Below, piece by piece: positions 26,485-35,211 of a stretch of DNA of 64,000 bases (position 1 is its first letter; every line of letters begins with the position of its first letter). Both the position numbers and the translations under genes were made by a program. Under the pieces are notes generated by a model that did not search any database, was not told the DNA's origin, and saw nothing but the letters and a program-made list of their open reading frames with translations. The stretch comes from Acidobacteriota bacterium (GTDB lineage Bacteria; Acidobacteriota; Terriglobia; Bryobacterales; Bryobacteraceae): the NCBI GenBank assembly GCA_016213775.1, contig JACQZR010000003.1:1-64000 (forward strand). Reading direction: 5' to 3'.

Positions 26485-27561
26485 CTAGACCAAAGCGTAG
26501 ACGGCGAATGATGCCAGCCAGTGCTCGCCGCCGTATTCGCCGCTGGCTACGTGCGGCAGAGCCGTGGCAATCAGATCGTGTGATGCTTTCAACAACTGCG
26601 CGCGGCGCGGATCGGGTGCGGGCAATGCCGAAGCAATTCCCTTGGCGCACCACGCGCGGCTGAGCATCAAGCCGTCGAGGTGGACAATCTGGTAGTCGGT
26701 GCGGTCGCTCACCACGGGCGGCCTCAACACATTGACAAGACCTTCCGCGGTGAGAAACTTCGTGAACCAGGCGGCGAATTCCTCGCGAGGCAGGATGCGC
26801 CGCATCAGATCACTCACCTCCATCGAGGGCGAGAGGAAATCCGAGCCGTCTGGTTCCAGGATGGCCGGCGCATTGGTGTTGTTGAGGAAGTAGTAGCGGG
26901 CCCGTTGCGTCACCAGATCGCCGAAGGTGTTGTTCTTCACCGTACGCGCCCAGTCGATCGCGAACACCATGGCGAACGCGCTGTTCGGATGTACTCCGGT
27001 ACGGTTGGGATAAGTCTGTTTCGGGAGAAAGGCGCTCCACAGTTCCACCACCTTGGCGGTCAGAGGCTGTAGAGCGCGGTGCCATTGCCTGGCTTGCGCG
27101 TCGTTCCAGGTAAACAGTTCTTCGTCGAGCTTCAGCAGCCAGCCCCAGCCGTAGGTTCGTTCAAAAGACTTCGCGAGTTTGTACTTGTTGAAGTAATCCA
27201 CCTCTGCCGCCAGATGCGCGGGCTGAAAACTCTCATCCAACATGCGGCGGATTTCCGCGCTCTTTGGCAGGTTCGGATGTTGCTTCAGCAGACGCACCAG
27301 CATCCAGTGGCCATGGACGCTCGAATGCCAGTCGAAGCAGCCGTAGAAGGCCGGATGTAACTGCTTCGGTGTCCGGACGGCATCCTCGGCGGTCTCGATG
27401 GTGTGCCCGGTCTTGTTTGGGTATTCCTGATGGAGGCACTTCATCGGCAGGCTGGCAAGGTGCGCCGCGCCGTCCAAGGTGAGACGCGCCGAACCGTCAG
27501 GGTTGGTGGTGATCATGGCCGGAGCGAAGAGCAAAGCGAGAGGGAGCGTGAGCGCTGGCAT
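26485..27561 (-). CDS. DUF2891 domain-containing exported protein
   Basis: A 358-residue protein with a signal peptide (MPALTLPLALLFAPAM). The rest matches DUF2891: HPAFYGCFDWHSSVHGHWML, SFERTYGWGWLLKLDEEL, GVHPNSAFAMVFAIDWAR, DFLSPSMEVSDLMRRIL and a C-terminal GGEHWLASFAVYAL. Conserved His, Trp and acidic residues suggest an alpha/alpha-barrel enzyme fold, but no reaction is established. It sits 17 bp after the PQQ-like gene and 13 bp before the esterase gene. Confidence 0.88.
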   Translation of the reverse strand: MPALTLPLALLFAPAMITTNPDGSARLTLDGAAHLASLPMKCLHQEYPNKTGHTIETAEDAVRTPKQLHPAFYGCFDWHSSVHGHWMLVRLLKQHPNLPKSAEIRRMLDESFQPAHLAAEVDYFNKYKLAKSFERTYGWGWLLKLDEELFTWNDAQARQWHRALQPLTAKVVELWSAFLPKQTYPNRTGVHPNSAFAMVFAIDWARTVKNNTFGDLVTQRARYYFLNNTNAPAILEPDGSDFLSPSMEVSDLMRRILPREEFAAWFTKFLTAEGLVNVLRPPVVSDRTDYQIVHLDGLMLSRAWCAKGIASALPAPDPRRAQLLKASHDLIATALPHVASGEYGGEHWLASFAVYALV

Positions 27562-27578
27562 TTACCGTGATTGTATCG

Positions 27579-28763
27579 TCACTCTAACCGGTAACTGGCG
27601 ATGGCGTCCGCGCTGCGCACAAAGATCCGTCCGCCGGCATAAGCCGGATACGCGCGCACCACGCCGTCTAGAAGCTGATGCTTGCTGACGGCGCTATGGC
27701 GATTGGGGTCAGCCTTCACCACCACCAGTTCACCGGTCTCGCGCATCACCAACAGCACCTCGCCGGCGAGCGTCACCGTGCCCGCGCGATACCCGGGAGC
27801 GCTCCACATCACTTTGCCCTTCTTGAGATCGACACAGCGCAGTTCCTGCCCCTCTTCCTGACGGCCGTGGAGCCCGTACAGATAGCCGTCCTTGTACACC
27901 GGTGTCGCGTAGTGGCTGGAAAGCACATCATCGGACGACCAGAGCTTCCTGTATTGATCGCCCTTCACCTCCATCGCGATTGCGCCGGTGCCGTAGCTCG
28001 CGGTGAGGAACACGATATTGCCGCCCACCACCGGTGTTGCGGCATTCACCGACGCCTGTGACCGCGACCGCCACGGCATCATGTAGCGCACCTTACCGGT
28101 ATCCGGATCGAGGTCGACATATCCGGCGCGGGTGAAGAACAGAGCGCGCTTGAGCCCGGCCACCTTTGTGAGCAGCGGCGACGAGTAGCTCGCTTCATCC
28201 TTTGTAGCGGCCCACAAAACTTTGCCGCTGCTCTTGTCGACACCTACGATGCCCGCCTCCGGCCCGCCGGCATTGATCATCAGCGTATTGCCGTCGACAA
28301 GAGGGGCGCACACTGCACCGAAGAATCCCTTGCGCACCTGGAAACGGTCCATCGTGGCTTCGCTCCAGATCTTCTTGCCGTCCTCGAGGCTGACGGCGCT
28401 CAGCGTGCCTTCCGCGCCGCACGTGTACACTCGTCCGCCCTCCACCAGCGGCGCGGACCGCGGCCCTTCATCGAATCCGAAATCGTCGCGGTAGCCGGTG
28501 GTATACGAGTACGACCAGATCACTTTGCCGGTGGAAGGATTCCACGCCTCCACCTTTTCCTTGTTCCCGTCACGATAGAAGACGATCAGCTTGCCGCTCG
28601 CCACCACCGGCCCGGCGAAACCCGCACCAATCGCCTTCTTCCAGACCATTGCAGCCGGCGTGCGTCCCGGCCCGGTGTAAATGCCGTCACGCGATGGTCC
28701 GAGAAACTGCGGCCAGTCCTGCGCGATCACCGGCAACACGGACACTGCTGTCAGGAATACAAT
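27579..28763 (-). CDS. PQQ-binding-like beta-propeller repeat protein, secreted
   Basis: An eight-bladed propeller of the quinoprotein-dehydrogenase-like type. Repeated blades contain VVASGKLIVFYR, WNPSTGKVIWSY, GRVYTCGAEGTLSAVSLEDG, VDKSSGKVLWAA, VDLDPDTGKVRY and CVDLKKGKVMWSA. The start is unresolved: the signal peptide (RAIVFLTAVSVLPVIAQ) has no ATG, GTG or TTG just before it. The coordinate given (ATT 28763) is a placeholder. The nearest standard start is TTG 28832, which would lie inside the divergent DUF1080 gene. Enzyme activity and PQQ use are not shown; such proteins are often scaffolds. First gene of the minus-strand run. Confidence 0.85.
   Translation of the reverse strand: MVFLTAVSVLPVIAQDWPQFLGPSRDGIYTGPGRTPAAMVWKKAIGAGFAGPVVASGKLIVFYRDGNKEKVEAWNPSTGKVIWSYSYTTGYRDDFGFDEGPRSAPLVEGGRVYTCGAEGTLSAVSLEDGKKIWSEATMDRFQVRKGFFGAVCAPLVDGNTLMINAGGPEAGIVGVDKSSGKVLWAATKDEASYSSPLLTKVAGLKRALFFTRAGYVDLDPDTGKVRYMMPWRSRSQASVNAATPVVGGNIVFLTASYGTGAIAMEVKGDQYRKLWSSDDVLSSHYATPVYKDGYLYGLHGRQEEGQELRCVDLKKGKVMWSAPGYRAGTVTLAGEVLLVMRETGELVVVKADPNRHSAVSKHQLLDGVVRAYPAYAGGRIFVRSADAIASYRLE
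28758..28763 (+). promoter_or_regulatory. -10 element of the DUF1080 gene
   Basis: TACAAT ends 7 nt before ATG 28771, so the DUF1080 message is probably leaderless. The same few bases code for the N-terminus of the divergent PQQ-like protein. Confidence 0.4.
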
Positions 28764-28770
28764 CGCTCTT

Positions 28771-29382
28771 ATGCGATTCGCCTTGCTGCTTTCCGTCCTC
28801 GTTGCGCCGCTGCTGGCGCAGGATGGGTTCAAGCCTCTCTTCAATGGAAAAAACCTCGATGATTGGATTGTAGACACTCCGGGACTGTGGAGTGTGGACA
28901 ACGGTGTCATCACCGGCAAATCGCCCGGCCTCAAGTACAACGACTTTCTTCGCACTAAAAAACATTACCGCAACTTTACGTTGCGCGTGAAATTCCGCAT
29001 GACCGATCCCACCGGCAAGGGAAACTCCGGCATCCAGTTCCGCAGCAAGCCGGTAGAGGGTTCGCATGAAGTGAGCGGCTACCAGGCCGATATGGGCGCG
29101 CAGTATTGGGGTGCTCTCTATGACGAATCGCGCCGCAAGAAAGTGCTGGCGGCGGCAAGCCCGGAAGCTCTGGCGAAGTTGGACAAAGGCGGCTGGAATG
29201 AATACGTCATAACAGCCCGTGGCAATCGCATCACGCTGGAGTTGAATGGCGTCAAAAGCGTCGAGTGGGTGGAGACGGAACCAGGCATTGAACAGACTGG
29301 TTTTCTTGCACTGCAGCTACATTCCGGCGGCCCGCTCACCATGGAGTTCAAGGACCTGCTGATCAAGGAATGGAAGGACTGA
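28771..29382 (+). CDS. DUF1080 (3-keto-disaccharide hydrolase family) secreted protein
   Basis: A 203-residue exported lectin-fold protein. A signal peptide (MRFALLLSVLVAPLLAQ) is followed by family segments GFKPLFNGKNLDDWIVD, WSVDNGVITGKSPG, TLRVKFRMTDPTGKGNSGIQFRS (split over the strand), VSGYQADMGAQYWGALYDE, WNEYVITARGNRITLELNG and GFLALQLHSGG. Members of this concanavalin-like family include 3-keto-disaccharide hydrolases. It is divergent from the run of secreted proteins at 23.8-28.8 kb and may share their control. Confidence 0.92.
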   Translation: MRFALLLSVLVAPLLAQDGFKPLFNGKNLDDWIVDTPGLWSVDNGVITGKSPGLKYNDFLRTKKHYRNFTLRVKFRMTDPTGKGNSGIQFRSKPVEGSHEVSGYQADMGAQYWGALYDESRRKKVLAAASPEALAKLDKGGWNEYVITARGNRITLELNGVKSVEWVETEPGIEQTGFLALQLHSGGPLTMEFKDLLIKEWKD

Positions 29383-29393
29383 TCGCAAGCGCG

Positions 29394-30305
29394 ATGCCCA
29401 ACAAAACCAAGATCTCCGGATATCTGCTCTCGCTACCCGAACGCGTCCTGCGATCGGCAACAGCAGTGGCCGGCGGAATCGTACGCGAGATCGGCGATGT
29501 CGCACTCCCCGCATCGCTCCGGCGCACACATCTATATCGCGCGCTCGTGGATAACACTCTGCGCTTTCTCATCGAGCGCGTGGGCGAAGTGGAGGGCGCT
29601 TACCCTAACGAATCGCAACTGGCTGAGGACTTCATCACTCGCCGCACGGCCGGCAACGGGATCGAACTCGCCGGCATTCTCGCCTTTCGCGCATCGCCCG
29701 TCTGGGTCTTAGCCGCGCTCGCCGACCTCACCGGCGCCGGCCGCCATCTGATTCGCGAAATCTCCGAGTCGTGGAAGCAACAAGGCCTGCTCGATCGCAA
29801 CGCCACTTTCGAGACGATGGATCAAATGCTCGAAGGACTGGAGCATACCGCGGGCAGGATGGCCGACACCATCAACATGCCTCCGCTCGACGTGGCCGGG
29901 CTGAAGAGAGAATGGGCGGAGATTCGCGAAGCCGCCGCGCGCATCCCGCCGCGCAGCATACCACCGGTGGAAGTCCTGGAAACGCAGTGGGGCGATCTGC
30001 GTGACACGGCCGACCGCGAGAAACGCACTGTCTTTGAGGTGTCGGCGCTGGTGTCGTTGTCGGCGCTGCGTGACCTGCCGCAGAATCTGCTGTGGCTCTC
30101 GCGATGCGCGCAGGGTGCGGCCAAAACCACCGGCAACCTGATGGCGTCCAATCTACTGGATCATTACGGTGGCGCGATCCGCGAAATTCGCAGTCAGGGC
30201 TACTTCGCCTATTGGATGCGCGAATTCCGGCCCTATTTACAAGCCGCGGCAAAGCAATTCTCGCCCGGCCGGCGATCTCTTACGCAGAAGTTGCTTGGGC
30301 AGTAA
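29394..30305 (+). CDS. Hypothetical cytoplasmic protein, alpha-helical
   Basis: A 303-residue protein of unrecognised family. It has no signal peptide or clear transmembrane helix. It is rich in predicted helices with Arg/Glu/Leu (LLSLPERVLRSATAVAGG, FLIERVGEVEGAYPNE, LKREWAEIREAAARIP). A mildly hydrophobic stretch GILAFRASPVWVLAALADLTG (about 90-110) could touch a membrane. ATG 29394 follows GGAAGGA by 14 nt; an ATG at 29370 overlaps the DUF1080 stop. It may be co-transcribed with DUF1080. Its 3' end overlaps the convergent PATAN-like gene by 26 nt. Confidence 0.65.
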   Translation: MPNKTKISGYLLSLPERVLRSATAVAGGIVREIGDVALPASLRRTHLYRALVDNTLRFLIERVGEVEGAYPNESQLAEDFITRRTAGNGIELAGILAFRASPVWVLAALADLTGAGRHLIREISESWKQQGLLDRNATFETMDQMLEGLEHTAGRMADTINMPPLDVAGLKREWAEIREAAARIPPRSIPPVEVLETQWGDLRDTADREKRTVFEVSALVSLSALRDLPQNLLWLSRCAQGAAKTTGNLMASNLLDHYGGAIREIRSQGYFAYWMREFRPYLQAAAKQFSPGRRSLTQKLLGQ

Positions 30306-31878
30306 CCGCCACGGCTTCCGACAACCGCATCAGTTCCGATTCTTCCAATTGGGCAAAGAACCGGTCCCGGGTGCGCGCCACCAGAACACGGTCCACGTTG
30401 CGGACCTGCGTAGCCACCAGTGTATGGTCATCCCCTACCACCAGCACGCGGCGCAGTTTCCCCAGCCCGTTGCGGTCGGAGCCGTCGGAGGCGTAGAGAA
30501 ACAGGTCTTCGAGCCCTTTCCAGTCGAACGCCGCATCCGGCGGGTAAACGGTTTCGGCCACCCACCTGGACATCTGGATGATGGCAAAGGAGGCGAACAC
30601 CTCGCTCCGAAGCTCCACCTCTTGCATTTCGGGTGTGCTGTTGTTGATGGTGAACTCGGGCATCGTCGGTTCATCATCGAAGCCAGGCACCGGGGTCTCG
30701 GCGAGGTACATTTCCGGCGGCTCTTCCACCACGATTTCCGGCTCCGGTATCGCGGGATCGAAGAATGGCTCCTCGGGCTCATCGGCCAGGTCCATCTCCG
30801 GGCCTGTTGGCCCGGAGTCCGCCCTAGCATCCTGCATGAATGCGGCCAGCGCGGGAATATCGGAGGGCTCCTCGATGTCAGGCTCGGAAAGAGGCTCGAC
30901 AGGCGGATCGGGTGCCTTGAACACCGTTACCAGCTTCGCAGGTGGCGGCGGATTCGACCCATTCACCGGCGGCATCCTACGCGGACCGGCCGAAACCGGA
31001 CGGGAGTTCTCCACAGCCGCCGGCTCGTGGGAAGCAGCCGGCATCTGCCAGACGTTTCGCAGTGGAGCGTTGCGGCCCTCGGGCTTGAACTCCGGAACGT
31101 CTCGTTTCGGGGGTATCGCCGGCTCTTTGCCAGGGGGCATTTGCAGCAAATCGCCGAGGCGGCTATCCATATTACTGCGCAGAAAGACCGGAAATTCCCG
31201 GCATTCAAACTTACTCGCGCCCCATGTAAAAAGGTGTCTTGCGGCTGGATCGCCCGCCAGATTCCCTGATTCGCAATAGGCGGCGCGCCCCGCCGAAACG
31301 CACAGATCCGCCGTGGTCCCCGCCTCCCCGGTGATTCGCAGCCAGAACTGATCCGGGAAATAGCATACCGCGCGCAGCAGATCCACCGCGAAAACATCCG
31401 CCTTACCCTTTTCAAAATCCTGCGCCCCGCGGATGACTTGTTCGCAGACGCGAAATCCAGGCAAGTCCCGGGCAATCAGCCGGATGCCCCCCTGCGTGTC
31501 CAGCAGGGACGGCTCGCCATCCATCATCATAATGAAGCGTGGCGGCGTGGCTTTGTTGAGCCCCGTCACGAGAAAATCGACAAACCCTGGCTCCGCCGGG
31601 CTGCCGTCCACTACAACAACCGCCAGATGTCCCCGCAACAACAGTTTCGTGGCGTCCGAGGCCTTCTCCACATGAATGATTTCAAACGGTTTCTCTTGAC
31701 GATTGGAGCCGTGGCGGGCCACCGTGGCGGTATTCCCACTCGCCTCTCGATTCTCCTCATCCAGCGCCATCAACGGCGCCAGAAACGGCGCATCCGAGGG
31801 GGCCACCACCATGACATTGCACCGGCCCGGGGCAGAACTCCACGACTCGACCAGTTCGGAAGGGTTGTTCTTGTTCAT
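30280..31878 (-). CDS. PATAN/DUF4388-like signalling protein of the Pil-Chp cluster
   Basis: A 532-residue cytoplasmic protein with start ATG 31878. The N-terminal part (about 20-170) looks like a degenerate receiver (LAVVVVDGSPAEPGFV, FIMMMDGEPSLL, FEKGKADVFAVDLLRAV). The next part (about 175-250) has a beta-rich pattern DQFWLRITGEAG, CVSAGRAAYCESG and HLFTWGASKFECREF, which resembles the PATAN/DUF4388 domain that docks to receiver domains in gliding and pilus systems. A long Pro/Glu-rich linker (about 270-430) leads to a C-terminal domain with ASFAIIQMSRWV and RVLVVGDDHTLVATQV, similar to roadblock-type folds. It lies divergently next to the pilus chemosensory genes. Domain names are inferred by eye. 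Confidence 0.6.
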   Translation of the reverse strand: MNKNNPSELVESWSSAPGRCNVMVVAPSDAPFLAPLMALDEENREASGNTATVARHGSNRQEKPFEIIHVEKASDATKLLLRGHLAVVVVDGSPAEPGFVDFLVTGLNKATPPRFIMMMDGEPSLLDTQGGIRLIARDLPGFRVCEQVIRGAQDFEKGKADVFAVDLLRAVCYFPDQFWLRITGEAGTTADLCVSAGRAAYCESGNLAGDPAARHLFTWGASKFECREFPVFLRSNMDSRLGDLLQMPPGKEPAIPPKRDVPEFKPEGRNAPLRNVWQMPAASHEPAAVENSRPVSAGPRRMPPVNGSNPPPPAKLVTVFKAPDPPVEPLSEPDIEEPSDIPALAAFMQDARADSGPTGPEMDLADEPEEPFFDPAIPEPEIVVEEPPEMYLAETPVPGFDDEPTMPEFTINNSTPEMQEVELRSEVFASFAIIQMSRWVAETVYPPDAAFDWKGLEDLFLYASDGSDRNGLGKLRRVLVVGDDHTLVATQVRNVDRVLVARTRDRFFAQLEESELMRLSEAVAVTAQATSA

Positions 31879-31958
31879 CTTTGTGCGACGGTTGTCATTA
31901 CATCTAACGGATGTCTGTTGTGGTTCCGATAGGGCAACCAGCACCTTAGAACCATATA

Positions 31959-31977
31959 CCCCCCACTAAAGGGGGGG
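31959..31977. promoter_or_regulatory. C6/G7 hairpin between divergent chemosensory genes
   Basis: CCCCCC, ACTAAA, GGGGGGG forms a tight GC hairpin in the 207-bp region between the divergent PATAN-like gene and the receiver gene. No T-run follows on either strand. It may separate the two promoters or be an operator. Confidence 0.35.
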
Positions 31978-32050
31978 ACTCATTAAGGTTTCTTACCTAT
32001 ACAAGGCAGGTATGGATAGGCCGTTATACGAATGTACGCAATCAGAGCAC

Positions 32051-32068
32051 GAATCCTCTCAAGGATTC
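32051..32068 (+). promoter_or_regulatory. Leader hairpin ahead of the TPR/receiver gene
   Basis: GAATCCT (32051-32057) and AGGATTC (32062-32068) pair perfectly around CTCA. The hairpin ends 8 nt before the Shine-Dalgarno AAGGGA and 17 nt before ATG 32086, so it could control translation of the first gene in the pil-chp-like operon. Confidence 0.4.
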
Positions 32069-32085
32069 CTTACTTAAGGGAACAT

Positions 32086-33372
32086 ATGCCCCAAACTCAG
32101 GATGCCATCCTCTTACGGGAAGCGGTGACAGCAGCCAAGGTGGGAAACAAGGCCGCCGCCCGGCAATTGCTGCGGCAAGCCAGCGTCCACAATCCTAACA
32201 ATGAGCTGGTCTGGCTGTGGCGAGCCTCACTTTCCGAATCGCCGAAAGAGGCGACCTTCTATCTTGGCGAAGTCCTTCGGATTAACCCACAAAATCAAAA
32301 GGCCTCCGCCTGGATGGAGAAGTGCAAGGGCGTGACTGGCGGCGCTTCGACGACATCCGTTCCCGACGGCCCAAAGCCGGTTGGGCAGAACGTGTCCCAG
32401 CCGCCGGAACCGCGTGGCGGCGCGGTGCCCACCACCCAGGGGATCCTGCGCGTCAGCGAAGGCATCGGCACCACAACTGTCCGGCCGGCCGAAGCCGTTT
32501 CCACGCAGGTGGCGCAAGCGGTCGCCGCGGGCAGCTCCCCAGCCTTGGCGCGAACCGAAACCGGTTTGACCCGCCCGTTGGAGACTCCGTCCAAGCCAAT
32601 GGACTCCGTCAAGGTGCGGCAGTCGGTAATTCCCTTCAACCAGGGGAGCAAAGGGAGCCCCGCTCCCGCCATCCAGCCGCAAGCAACCTATAAGTGGCGC
32701 TGCCCGTTCTGTGCTCACGGCGCGGACGTCACTGTGCGCCGTTGCTCCAGTTGCCGCGCTGTCACCGTACTCGAAGATCTCAAGGAGATCGAGAAGAACG
32801 AAGGCGTTCAGGAGAAGCTGGTGCGCGATGCTCTGTCGCGCTACGAAACCATCCCCGTTGACAAGCGGACCTTCGACGTCAATGTGCAGATGGCCCTCGG
32901 CCATCTCAACCTCCGCGAAACCACCGGCGCGTTGCCTTATCTCAAGGCCGCCGCCGCGCAGAAGCGCAACGACTGGACACTCACGGGCATCCTGGATCAG
33001 ATCCAGTGGCGCAAAGTGATCCTCGTGGTGGACGACAGTCTCACCATCCGCAAAGCGCTCTCCAGCATATTGGAAAAGAATGAATACCGCGTGGTGACCG
33101 CCGAAGACGGCTCCCATGCTCTGAACCGTCTGAACGAAGCCGTTCCCGATCTCGTGCTGCTCGACATCACCATGCCGTGGATGGACGGTTACGAAGTCTG
33201 CAAGAACATTAAAGGCAAGCCGCTCACCAAAAAGGTCCCCGTAGTCATGCTGTCCGGCAAGGACGGGCTGTTCGATAAAGTGCGCGGAAAGCTGGCGGGC
33301 TGCAACGACTACATCACCAAGCCGTTTGACCCCGAAGCTCTGTTGAAGACCATCCGCAAATACCTCTCATAA
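32086..33372 (+). CDS. TPR/zinc-ribbon/receiver protein, PilG-like
   Basis: A 428-residue cytoplasmic protein. A TPR-like helical pair opens it (about 8-70, AAARQLLRQASVHNPNN and LGEVLRINPQNQKAS). A Pro/Thr-rich linker follows, then a zinc-ribbon-like module with C-P-F-C and C-S-S-C (about 206-223), helices (about 235-305), and a C-terminal CheY-like receiver (about 309-428) with VVDDSLTIR, the phospho-acceptor Asp in LVLLDITMPWMDGYE and Lys in DYITKPFD. The receiver resembles PilG, the output regulator for pilus extension. ATG 32086 is chosen for AAGGGA six bases upstream. It is the first gene of a co-directional cluster of six. Confidence 0.85.
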   Translation: MPQTQDAILLREAVTAAKVGNKAAARQLLRQASVHNPNNELVWLWRASLSESPKEATFYLGEVLRINPQNQKASAWMEKCKGVTGGASTTSVPDGPKPVGQNVSQPPEPRGGAVPTTQGILRVSEGIGTTTVRPAEAVSTQVAQAVAAGSSPALARTETGLTRPLETPSKPMDSVKVRQSVIPFNQGSKGSPAPAIQPQATYKWRCPFCAHGADVTVRRCSSCRAVTVLEDLKEIEKNEGVQEKLVRDALSRYETIPVDKRTFDVNVQMALGHLNLRETTGALPYLKAAAAQKRNDWTLTGILDQIQWRKVILVVDDSLTIRKALSSILEKNEYRVVTAEDGSHALNRLNEAVPDLVLLDITMPWMDGYEVCKNIKGKPLTKKVPVVMLSGKDGLFDKVRGKLAGCNDYITKPFDPEALLKTIRKYLS

Positions 33373-33383
33373 GGGAACCGCGC

Positions 33384-33764
33384 ATGAGTGTCAAATCCAT
33401 CCTCGTCGTTGATGACAGCCCCGTCGAGCTGCAGTTCGTTACGCGCATGCTCGACGCCAAGGGCTATGCCTATACGACCGCCACCGACGGGGAAGAGGCC
33501 ATCCGCAAGGCCGCCGAACAACACCCCGGACTTGTGCTGCTCGATATTGTGCTTCCGAAGAAGAACGGATACCAAGTCTGCCGGGAATTGAAAACCCGTC
33601 CCGCCACCAAGGACATCCGGGTGGTTCTGGTTAGCGGTAAAGATCAGGATTCTGACCGCTACTGGGGCATGAAACAGGGCGCCGACGACTATGTAGTGAA
33701 ACCGGTGCAGACCGAGGAACTTCTCAACGTGATCGCCAAACATATGCAGGGATTCTCCAGATGA
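33384..33764 (+). CDS. CheY-like response regulator, PilH-like
   Basis: A 126-residue single-domain receiver with ILVVDDSPVELQFV, the phospho-acceptor Asp in LVLLDIVLPKKNGYQVC, the Thr/Ser switch in VVLVSGKDQ and Lys in DYVVKPVQ. This matches PilH-type receivers of pilus chemosensory operons and it sits in the usual place between a PilG-like and a CheW-like gene. The start follows AAGGGAAC. The stop overlaps the next start (ATGA). Confidence 0.88.
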   Translation: MSVKSILVVDDSPVELQFVTRMLDAKGYAYTTATDGEEAIRKAAEQHPGLVLLDIVLPKKNGYQVCRELKTRPATKDIRVVLVSGKDQDSDRYWGMKQGADDYVVKPVQTEELLNVIAKHMQGFSR

Positions 33765-35068
33765 AGAAGCGCAGAAAGAACAACTACCAACCACAGGCAA
33801 CGTCCTTCGGGGCGCCACCAGCAGTTCCGGAGGCAACCGGCGGCGGCGCGTCACTACAGGACCCGGCGGTCGAGGAAGCGCTCAGTGGTGACGACGACGA
33901 ATTGCTCGCGCAGTTGCTGTCGATGGAAGCCGGCGCAAAGGATGCCGCCACCGAGGAAAGTGAACCCGCTCAGACTGTGGTGGATGCTCCAGCCGACACC
34001 GTCCTGGCGCCGGCGGAGGAGTTCGCGCTCGATGCCGCGGCAGGCACGCAGTCAGGCGTGGCCGAGCCTTTGGATGAGTTGCTCGCGGAACTCCTCGCTC
34101 TGGATATGGACGGCCTCAGTTCCGCTGACGCCCCGGAGGCGGCTCTCGAAACCATAAGCGAGCCGGTAATCGCAATACCGGGCGAAGAAGCAAGCGAAGC
34201 ATTCGACCCCGAGATGATCGTCGAAGCGCCCGATTCGCTGCCCGCCTTCGCCGCCGAAGCGGACCCCGCCGCGCTCATTACGGCGATGGATGATTCGTTG
34301 ATTGAAGAACCCGCCGAGCCGCTGCTTGCAGCCCAGCCGTTGCTTGCGGCCGAGCCCGAATTGCCGCACGCCCAACTCCTGGCCGCCGAGCCTACCACCT
34401 TTGAAGAGCCCGCCATGATGGAAGAGGCCGCATGGGTGGAGATGCCGGCCTTTGAAACCTCCGAGATGACCACCGAGCCGGAGGAGATGATCGAGCCGCT
34501 GCCTCCGCAACCGGCCCTCGAAGCCATCGTTGGCACCATCGACCGCGCTCTGGAATCGGCCCCCGCCGTGATCGCCCCGGTGGAACCCTCGGTGGCGCAT
34601 CACAAACAGTTCAGCCAGCTCGACGACTACATCGTGTTCAGCCTCTCGGGCTCGGATTACGCCGTGCCCGTCCGCGATGTGGCGGAAATCGGCCGCATCC
34701 CCAGCGTCACGCGCATCCCCAACGTGCCCGACTTTGTCCGTGGTATCACCAACCTTCGAGGCGAGGTGGTGCCGGTATTGAACCTGCCGGGCTTGCTCGG
34801 ATTACAGGATTCCGCACCTACCGCTCGCGGCCGTATCGTCTTTCTGCAGGCGCGCGATCCGATCTCGCCCACAGGGTTGATTGTCGACGAAGTGAAAGGT
34901 ATGCAGCGCATCCAGTCGCAGCAGTTGGAACAGGTGACCGGCCTGGTGGATGACAAGGTCACCTCCGTGCTGCGCGGGGTGCACGGCCGCGGTGAGCGGC
35001 TGCTGAATGTTCTGGATTTGGAGCAATTGTTCCAGCTCGAGGAAGTCCGCGATCTCGCGGCGCGTTAG
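33761..35068 (+). CDS. CheW-like coupling protein with a long acidic N-terminal extension (PilI-like)
   Basis: A 435-residue protein. Residues 1-280 are low-complexity and rich in Glu, Ala and Pro with repeated short motifs such as LLAAEP and ELLAQLL, probably disordered. The C-terminal CheW domain (about 284-430) has DDYIVFSLSGSDYAVPVRDV, RIPSVTRIPNVPDFVRG, NLRGEVVPVLNLPGLLG and GLIVDEVKGMQRI. It should link PilJ to the ChpA-like kinase, the role of PilI. The extension is far longer than in standard CheW or PilI (about 150-180 residues). It overlaps the receiver gene by four bases. Confidence 0.88.
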   Translation: MKKRRKNNYQPQATSFGAPPAVPEATGGGASLQDPAVEEALSGDDDELLAQLLSMEAGAKDAATEESEPAQTVVDAPADTVLAPAEEFALDAAAGTQSGVAEPLDELLAELLALDMDGLSSADAPEAALETISEPVIAIPGEEASEAFDPEMIVEAPDSLPAFAAEADPAALITAMDDSLIEEPAEPLLAAQPLLAAEPELPHAQLLAAEPTTFEEPAMMEEAAWVEMPAFETSEMTTEPEEMIEPLPPQPALEAIVGTIDRALESAPAVIAPVEPSVAHHKQFSQLDDYIVFSLSGSDYAVPVRDVAEIGRIPSVTRIPNVPDFVRGITNLRGEVVPVLNLPGLLGLQDSAPTARGRIVFLQARDPISPTGLIVDEVKGMQRIQSQQLEQVTGLVDDKVTSVLRGVHGRGERLLNVLDLEQLFQLEEVRDLAAR

Positions 35069-35211
35069 AGCCGGAGCCGTAATGACAACAGGCTGCACGG
35101 GCAGCCGCCGCAGTACTCCTCGGGAATCGCCGGATTCCAGAGGGGCTTAAGGATAGGTCCGTTAGTAGTACGAAATTTCTCGAATCAGGTGTTTCTGGAG
35201 GGAGTGTAACA

